From contig NC_045140.1 of the NCBI RefSeq assembly GCF_008831285.2, positions 8,616,505 to 8,680,504 of the forward strand: a DNA stretch of 64,000 nucleotides, given 5' to 3'. The DNA is from Nymphaea colorata (Eukaryota; Streptophyta; Magnoliopsida; Nymphaeales; Nymphaeaceae). A program made the position numbers and the translations under genes. Below are positions 56,285 through 64,000 of this stretch, in pieces (position 1 is the first letter of the stretch; every line of letters starts with the position of its first letter). The notes under the pieces are model-generated. The model was not told the DNA's origin. It saw nothing but the letters and a program-made list of their open reading frames with translations, and ran no database searches.

Positions 56285-59200
56285 ACTTCTTGACCCTTAT
56301 TGCTTGCACCAACCACTCTACAACAATATTTGAACATCAAGTTGACTGCGGATAACTTTTTATCATGGGAATCGCAATTTCTGCCACTATTGTGTTCATA
56401 TGATTTGCTTGATGGCACTAAACCATGTCCAAACCAATATATCACTAGTAGTGATCGAAAATCTCAGTCCATTAATCCTGAGTATGTGATGTGGATGAAA
56501 CAAGACCAACTTCTCTTAAGTAGTATCATTTATTCTCTGTCTGAAACGGTTCTTGCACAAGTTCTTGGACTTAAGATGTCATATGAAGTTTGGAATGCTC
56601 TTAAAAGGTCTTATGCTGCCCATTTTCGCTCAAGAATCATGCAATTCAAGGAACAACTACAAGGACTGAGGAAAGGAAACTTAACTATGGACAATTATTT
56701 CTATAAAGCCAAGATGTTGGCTCACCAACTTGCTGTTGCTTCAAAACCAGTAGAAGAGGAAGATTTAATTATGCATATCCTAAGAGGAATTTCTCGTGAA
56801 TACTCAGCCTTCAAAACATCTCTGACTACTCGTGTAGATCCGATATCTCTCAGTGATCTGCATGGCCTCTTTCTCACACAAGAAACACAACTTAAAGAAC
56901 AAGATCTTGAGCAGGATATGTTTGCTCCTACTACGCATTATGCCCAACCATATTCAACAGAAAGGGAAAATTGTGGACAGTCCTCAACGCTGCATAGAGG
57001 TCATGGTCGAGGCCGAGGCAAATCTGATGATTACAATGGAAGAAAACGTATTATCTGTCCATTTTGTGATAAAATGAGCTACAATGCCAAGAATTGCTTT
57101 AAAATAGCAAGGAAAGATCACACCAGAGCAGCAACTACCACCTCAAATACGTCATCATCCTCAAATGTTCAGGTATATCACTCATCTCCTCAAATGTTAG
57201 ATGATGCAAATTGGATCCCTGACACAGGAACAACTCATCACATCACCAACTCTCTTGGATCGATGACAATTCATGAACCTTATGAAAGCAATGACACCGT
57301 TAAGGTTAGGGATGGATCAGGTGTGTGTATTTAAAACATTGGGTGAGCTCTTTTTCATCTTCCTAAATCTACTGTTGCTCTGTGAGATATTCTTCATGCT
57401 CCAAAAGTGGTTCATAATCTGTTATCTGAATAAATTCCGCAAGGATAATCAAGTTGTGTTTGAATTTTGTGCAAATCATTGTGTGGTGAAGGACCAACGT
57501 ACATGGGTGGTGATCCTACAAGGAAGGAGTAACAATGGTCTCTATCGTCTCCAACTCCCACAACCAGAAAACAATCAACATCAAACTGAGAAGGTGGTAC
57601 TCTATGGGCAACAGACTACTATTAGTAGATGGCATGCTAGACTTGGACACACAGCCTTGAATAATGTTCATTTTATTTTAAACAATTTAAACTTTCTTTT
57701 GAGAGTGATGTCAAAAACAATAACTTTTGTGATGCTTGTCAATGTGGAAAATCACATGCTCTTCCATTTACTCTATCTGATCACAAAGCTACTAAACCAC
57801 TTGAAGTGGTTCACTTAGATCTATGGGGTCCTGTGCCCATGATTAGCAAAGACAAATATCGATATTATGTCTCATTTATAGATGAATATTCGAAGTATAC
57901 ATGGATTTATTTTCTGGCATATACGTCTGATGTTGAAAAGGCCTTTAAAGCATTCAAGGTGAAAGTCAAAAATATCTTTGATTCAAAAATGAAATTTTTT
58001 CAATCTGACGGTGGTGGTGAGTATGCAGCTCTTAACAAACTCTTTCAAGATCATGGTATCGAAAGAAAAATTTCCTGCCCTCATACACATGAACAGAATG
58101 GCACAGTTGAAAGGAAGCATCGCACCATTGTTGAAACAGGTCTTTATCTTCTTAAACAAGGAGGCATTCCAGTAGAATTCTGGACTTATGCATTCAGCAC
58201 AACAACATATGTATTGAACCGCGTTCCTACAACAGGTCTCAAAGGCAAGTCTCCGTTTGAAACTTTATACCAAAAACCTCCAAATTATAAATTCTTGCGA
58301 GTGTTTGGTTGTGCCGCATACCCAAACTTACAACCTTACTGCCAGCACAAGTTTCAACCCAAGTCCTCCAAACACGCCTTTCTTGGATACTCAAATGTTC
58401 ACAAGGGTTATCTTTGTTACAACCTCCACAATTCCAAAATCATCGTCAGTCGGAATGTTGTGTTCAATGAGTCAGACTTTCTCTTTCATGAACAACCAAA
58501 ACCACTTCATGAACCTCATAGTACCAACATACCGCTACCCATTTTTTTACCTATGCTTCCTACCACAACCAACTCCTTCTCAAACCACCCACTACCTTCA
58601 TCTCAAACCACTCCTACCCATGACTCAGCTCCTACTCCAGCTCCACCTCCCACACTAGATGACTCAGCCATTCCTCCACCTCCAGCCATGCCTCCACTTC
58701 GAATTCATAGCATCACCACCCGCTCACAAGATGGCACAAGAAGACCAAAATCCTCCTTTTCAACAACGTACCCACTTCCCACTGCCCTTGTCACCCAATC
58801 TTACTCCGACCAGGAACCAAGAACTTATGTTCAAGCCCTTAACACTGTACATTGGCAAGAGGCTATGGCAAAAGAGATGCAAGCTCTTCATCAAAATGGA
58901 ACATGGACTCTGGTTCCAGACCATACCTTTCCCATTATCAGGTGCAAATGAATTTTTAAGATCAAACGTAAAGCAGATGGATCTTTGGAACGCTACAAAG
59001 CTCGACTAGTCACCAAAGGCTATGATCAAATTGAAGGCATTGACTACTTTGAAACATTCAGTCCTATTGTAAAGCCAGCTACTGTATGCACGGTTTTATC
59101 TCTCGCTACTTCTCTTCAATGGCCTATAAAACAACTGGACGTAAATAATGCGTTTCTTCATGGGGATCTTACTGAAGATGTATATATGGCTCAGCCTTCG

Positions 59201-60350
59201 GGATTTGAAGATCAATGCTACCCAGGTTATGTGTATAAACTTCATAAAGCATTTTATGGCCTTAAGCAAACCCCAAGAGCTTGGTATCACCGTCTCAGCC
59301 AGTCACTCCTACATATGGGGTTCAAAATGTCTCATGCTGACAACTCCTTGTTCACCTTGACTACAGGTCAGGATAGGATTTTTGTCATGATTTATGTCGA
59401 TGATATTCTAATTACTGGGAATTCTACTAATCAGGTTACTCAGTTGGTTCATCGTTTTAGTGCTGCCTTCTCTCTCAAAGATCTCGGATCTTTGCATTAC
59501 TTCTTGGGAATTCAGGTCATTCCAACGTCAGAAGCTTTGTTGCTCTCACAACAAAAGTATATTATTGACATTCTGACTATAACAAATATGACTGGTGCCA
59601 AGCCTATCTCTACACCCCTATTGGCAAATTCCTCATTGACAAAGGTTGGAACACCATTTTCAGATGCCACTTTATATCGCCAAACTGTTGGAGCCCTTCA
59701 ATATCTCACCATCACTAGGCCAGATCTTTCTTTTGTAGTCAATAAAGTGTGTCAATTCATGCACACACCTACGACTGAAAACTAGAATGCGGTAAAACGC
59801 ATATTACGCTATATTAAAGCCACCATCCATCATGGCCTTCTCCTCCACCATAACTCATCAACTCAACTTCATGCTTACTCTGATGCAGATTTGGCTGGCT
59901 GCCCAGACGACCGCAAATCCACGGGAGCCTATGCTATCTTCCTTGGTCGCAATTTGATCTCTTGGAGTTTGAAGAAACAACCCACTGTTGCCCATTCCTC
60001 TACTGAAGCTGAGTACCGGGCCATCTCCAGTACTGCTGCATAAGTCATTTAGCTTAAATAGTTGTTACAATATATGGGCATCTCTCATTTTGAACCACCA
60101 ACACTTTGGTGTGACAACATTAGTACCACCTATACGACGACAAATCCAGTACTTCATCAGAAAAGTAAACATATTGAATTGGATGTACACTTCGTTTGAG
60201 ATCTTGTTGCCTGCAAACAACTCTCGGTCAAACACATTCCCGTCTCTCATCAATTGGCGGATCCTCTGACCAAAGCCCTGCCCATAGATACCTTCTTCAA
60301 GGACAGTTCAAACTCAATGTTCATTCAGGGCCATTGAGTTCGAGGGGGGA
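56285..60350 (+). pseudogene. Decayed Ty1/copia polyprotein (gag to RNase H) without recognisable LTRs
   Basis: Gag (56300-57334) is of the UBN2 type (NIKLTADNFLSWESQFLPLL, then YEVWNALKRSYAAHFRSRIM) and ends in CPFCDKMSYNAKNC, a nucleocapsid knuckle whose histidine ligand is tyrosine. Protease follows (WIPDTGTTHHIT). A stop at 57332-57334 and frame changes separate it from the integrase zinc finger (WHARLGHTALNNV near 57632). The integrase core (57806-58951) keeps HLDLWGPV, FFQSDGGGEYAA and NGTVERKHR. TGA at 58949-58951 ends that frame; reverse transcriptase (58985-59785) keeps [20 protein letters not shown] and an intact [10 protein letters not shown], ending in TAG. RNase H (59786-60290) has [20 protein letters not shown] with several later stops. 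A purine tract CGAGGGGGGA (60341-60350) marks the 3' end of the interior. No LTR pair was recognised. Confidence 0.9.
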
Positions 60351-62050
60351 TCTTAGCATGACAGAGCAAACGGGCGTATAATCTGGAGGAGAAAATCATG
60401 TTGATGAAAAGAGAAAGAAAATTATGGAAAGAAGAAATCAATGATCCTTTTATTACAACAATAAGAAAAGGGAAACCGCCAAACCAGCAAAGGAAATGCA
60501 ATCCTAGTGTATGAATCAATCAATCGGTGATCCACAGGAAACATATCATTCCAAGAATGACTTGATGTAAATTGCCTACATATATTAGTGGAACCTCACC
60601 CAACGAGTATGGGGTGAGAGAGCATCGCCGTGGATGTAGGAGAACAATACTCCAATGCACGTTAAAATTCTGAGTGATTTTATTCTTTTGTCTTTGCTTG
60701 TTTTCAAACACTTATTTCATCTACCATCTAGGTCAAATCATGTTTTAAACTCATTTTAAAACTAGTATTCATGTCTTCACTTTTTTAAATCATGCATCAT
60801 GTACATCTAGGCTGCATGTGTGCATAGACCTAAAGATAAAAGGGTTTCCAAAGATACTTTGCGTATCTAAAAGTCTGAGGGTCTAATTAGGTCTTCCAAT
60901 TCATGCATCTTTTCAGACTTAGTCTATGTGTCATGTTTCCCTAAACAGACCTATTTCAAAGTCAAGTCGCCCATACATATAGGTATTATCATGTTTATGT
61001 CGAAATACTTTACCATAATAACGTATAAATTCAGCCTTTGTTTTGGTTACCAATGGCAAAAGCATGAGGAAAGACCCATCTACCAACTTATCTCCCATCT
61101 GCATTAATAATATGCCAATATTAGTATCCACTATGGCTCCAACCACTCCGCCCCATAAGAAGAAAAAATCTTAAATTTATTGCAGGATTTCCACATAGTG
61201 TTGTGCTAGTGACAAAAGAAATATGAAGGAAATTTTGGTAATCTCCATCAATGCACACTGATTTTCTTCATCATTTCTTAACTCCTAAGTTACTAATAAG
61301 GAGAACATATCTTAAACCTCATTTACCAGTTTTTCAGAAGAGGCACGATTCTACTTTACCAAAATTCTGGAAAACAAAATTTTACTTAAAATGAACCCGT
61401 GGGATTCACTTCTTTAACCCACATTGAGATTTTCTGCCCCACCTCCACTGGCCTCTCCCTGTCTATAAATTGGCCATTTAGAACGAGTTCTTCATTAAAC
61501 CATTTCTTACAACTGTAGAGAAAGACAGTATTTAGAGAAAAGTGGCCCGAGTGAGCAATCTAGCCTTGGCCTTGCAGCTGGGCTCCTTCCTCTCTCTCCA
61601 ACTCACACACCAAGTTGTTTATTATTATTGTTGATGTTGCTGCTGCAGTTCCTGTTATTATATTGTTCGTGTTATTATTTTTGAGGAGATCTATATATAC
61701 ATTATTTTTGTTATACCTTTTTTTTTTCTTTTCGTTCTTAGAGCATCGGCAGGATACGTTGCATCAAGTGGGTATGATTGAACACCCAGCATGATGCATT
61801 GGGCTATGCTGTGAGAGGTGGGTGGATGCTACTTGAACACATCACCTGATGCATTTGGGGTACACTGAGAAAGGCGGGAGGATTTCTTCATCTAAAGGAA
61901 AAAAGTCCATGGTTCCTATATATAAATATATTTTATTTCTTCCAAATGTAAAGTAAACTGGATCTGTAATTAAGGCAGTGTCTGACGCCTCTAAAAAAAT
62001 AATCATGGGAATTCAATATGTTTCCCACTCCTACTTCTTAAGTTAAATCC
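60351..62050. other. Non-coding region with a promoter-like site
   Basis: Sequence after 60350 is expected to be a 3' LTR but has no partner in this window. A TATA box (CTATAAATTGG, 61463-61473) preceded by a C-rich stretch could start a transcript, yet only short frames follow. A diverged tandem pair lies at 61765-61890. Confidence 0.45.
61765..61890. repeat. Diverged tandem pair, about 60-bp units
   Basis: GATTGAACACCCAGCATGAT with TGCATTGGGCTATGCTGTGA is followed by TACTTGAACACATCACCTGA with TGCATTTGGGGTACACTGAG. Blocks fall in the same order and roughly three quarters of positions match. Confidence 0.65.
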
Positions 62051-62741
62051 TCCTCCAGCAAACAAAATAACCACTTCGAACTCACATTTCTACAGTATTC
62101 CATTCCAATCTCTTTATACACAAAGTCACATCTATTCCCCAGAATTGTATATAAGAGCTATCTCTGGGAGCATAGACATAACTAACTGCCAAAAAGAAGG
62201 ATATTGATACAACAACTCCTTAGAAAACTCTATGGCTCCTAACCTTTGTCAGCAAAATGAAAAAAGAACCAATCCTTCATCAAAATTTAGCAAACCCTTC
62301 AAACAACTCAGTGTTCAGTCTGATCCTTCGTCCTGGAGGTTCAACAGCACAAAAAAGAAAGGATTTCACTTGGAAATGACGTTTCTTTCATTCTGGATTC
62401 CCTTAAAGGAGGCTAAACACAAATTTTCTCCTGAATTTCCATAACAGGAAAGAATGGATCAAATTCGAGCTAATTTCTCCTATTTTTCCGCACAGATGTT
62501 GATGACATTGCAACAAGATCGCAGCGTCAACACATCTTCCATCTCCCGGTCAGATGGAGACAGAACTGGAGGGAGACTGAGAGATTAGGGTTTCCCACCA
62601 ACTTCGGTTTATTGCTGGGAGCATCGTTTTGCATAATTTTTTGCTAGAAATCTTGTTCTTTGTTACTGGTTTGTGAAACATGACAATCAAATTTGCTTGC
62701 GATGCCCGCATCAATATACCGAGGTTGGTCAGAAACCCTGA

Positions 62742-62787
<46 letters not shown>

Positions 62788-63257
62788 TCTCTCTCTCTCT
62801 CCCCCCGTAATGTGGAAGATGTGTTCATCTGACTATCATGTTGCAATCATCAAGATCTCTGAGGGCAAGTAGGAGAAATTAGCTCGAAGTTGACGTCTTT
62901 CTTTCTTGTTGTGGGGATTCATGATATCCAGGCAAAATCCTTCTCTTTTTTGTGAACTTGAAGCTCAAGAACTAACGATCCGACTAAACACTGAAGTGTC
63001 TGAAGGTTTGTGAATTTGAAGAATTGGTTATTTCTGTTTCATTTGTCTCAAGAACGTTAGGAGCCTGGATATTTCTATTAGGGGTTGTATCAATATCCTC
63101 CTTTTTGGCAGTCTGTTATGTCTATTTTCCCCGAGATAGATCTTATATGTATTACAATTGATTCTGGGGGATAGATGCGACTTTGTACATAAAGAGATTA
63201 GGATGGAATACTGTAAAAAGGTGGCAGTTTGAAGTGGTTGTTTTGTTTGCTGGAGGA
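62051..63257. repeat. Long inverted duplication, arms about 570 bp, loop about 73 bp
   Basis: The left arm (62051-62626) and right arm (62700-63257) are inverted copies. Examples, left versus right-reversed: TCCTCCAGCAAACAAAATAA / TCCTCCAGCAAACAAAACAA; AGGATATTGATACAAC at 62200-62215 in both; CTCAGTGTTCAGTCTGATCC / TTCAGTGTTTAGTCGGATCG; TTCGAGCTAATTTCTCCTA in both; GAACACATCTTCCA in the right arm versus CAACACATCTTCCA in the left. Identity is roughly 80% with several indels. The largest indel is a (CT)n tract (62749-62801) expanded only in the right arm. Weaker similarity may run outward to about 61980 and 63335. There is no coding frame and no obvious target duplication. It could be a foldback or MITE element or an inverted gene-fragment duplication able to form long double-stranded RNA. 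Confidence 0.9.
62749..62801. repeat. (CT)n microsatellite inside the inverted duplication
   Basis: A long CT run, interrupted once by CCC. The matching place in the left arm only has GGGAGACTGAGAGA, so the tract grew after the duplication. Confidence 0.9.
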
Positions 63258-63925
63258 CAATTTGCTTTGGAAATGGTATTTAAAAACCTAGTGTTTTAAT
63301 TAATTTTTTTATGTGTTTGGGTGATGCGTCCAAAATGACATTTTTTGAAAAAACTGAGCGGGGGGTTGAAGTTATTCTATTCATTTTGAAAGAACCAAGG
63401 GCATCTCCGGGCCGGGCCCACCCAAAACTCCGAAAAGTTGGGTTTGGGCTGGCCGTCCCTGGCAGCCCAAGCCCGGCCCACTTATTTATGGGGCTGCGTC
63501 CGACCGTCAACTTTATACTCGTTGGGTACCCAGTAGGACATTCACTCATATTTACAGCCATTAATATTTCATATTTTAATATCTTACAAACCCTTACTAT
63601 GTCATACATATCAGGTAACCAGTTGAACCCCCGAGATTAAATCCATGGTTCTCAGCAAGTAGCATGGATTTGCTACTCAGGTCATTAAACTAAGGATCTC
63701 CTAGAACACACCTTTTTATGTGGCATCAGATTTAAAGTTTGATGCTATCAAACACAACCTTAGCAACGTTCCAAGAGTTTCTAAGAGTGCCATCTGCAAC
63801 ACATGAGAAGTTTTAAAGGAGTCATCGATGATGCATCAAAAGTTTCTAAGTGAGTTAATTGCCAACACACACACACACACACATAGGGAGAGAGAGAAAA
63901 AAATAAAAAATGTAGAAAGATGAGT

Positions 63926-63974
<49 letters not shown>

Positions 63975-64000
63975 CCCAATACCAACTCAGGTCAGCCTAG
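63258..64000. other. No recognisable gene; (CA)n and (TA)n microsatellites at the end
   Basis: The two complementary frames at 63280-63640 lie in a GC-richer patch (GGGCCGGGCCCACCC near 63410) but show no domain. Simple repeats: (CA)n at about 63866-63883 and (TA)n at 63929-63971. Confidence 0.6.

Noticed and set aside
1-64000. A CRISPR array, bacterial operon or other prokaryotic system
   Set aside because: Spliced genes, LTR retrotransposons, LINEs and plant MITEs show that this is plant nuclear DNA; the regular array at 51231-51445 has diverged linkers of 13-14 bases and no spacer-repeat organisation.

Overview
The window looks like nuclear DNA of a flowering plant. It is AT-rich, crowded with degenerate transposable elements and long (TA)n, (CT)n and (CA)n tracts. 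It carries two pieces of plastid DNA and one GC-rich, intronless RING-finger gene of a plant-specific type. I cannot name the species from the sequence.

Layout. Positions 1-3138 show no gene. Positions 3139-7726 hold a nearly complete PIF/Harbinger DNA transposon: 16-bp perfect terminal inverted repeats, a TAA target duplication, three palindromes beside the left end, a C-terminal Myb/SANT-accessory-like exon, a four-exon DDE transposase that looks intact, and a small extra reading frame. That extra frame joins an RNase H1-type hybrid-binding ('viroplasmin') domain to a C-terminal membrane anchor. It is the most unusual object in the window. Positions 9848-9978 are a plastid insert containing most of trnV-GAC. 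A decayed Mutator transposase lies at 10172-11729, and a hAT-type MITE at 16982-17430. The only convincing host gene is the RING E3 ligase-like gene at 21670-22446 (minus strand).

From 26.3 kb rightward the window is almost entirely retroelement. An old copia element lacking integrase, with both LTRs, spans 26327-29571. LINE fragments lie on the minus strand at about 30.9-32.5 kb, 36.9-43.1 kb and 44.6-45.8 kb. The last is split by a complete copia insertion (45817-52574, minus strand) with a 5-bp target duplication; the LINE resumes at 52575. A CACTA-like subterminal region ends at 53345, a second hAT-type MITE is at 54191-54464, and a decayed copia polyprotein without recognisable LTRs is at about 56285-60350 (plus strand).

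The right end holds a 1.2-kb inverted duplication (62051-63257) whose arms would fold into a very long hairpin with a loop of about 73 bases. How the parts relate: the Harbinger genes would act together (Myb-like accessory factor plus transposase on the subterminal palindromes). The copia element appears to have been inserted recently although its coding region is broken, which suggests it was mobilised by proteins from another copy. The RING gene is independent of its repeat neighbourhood.
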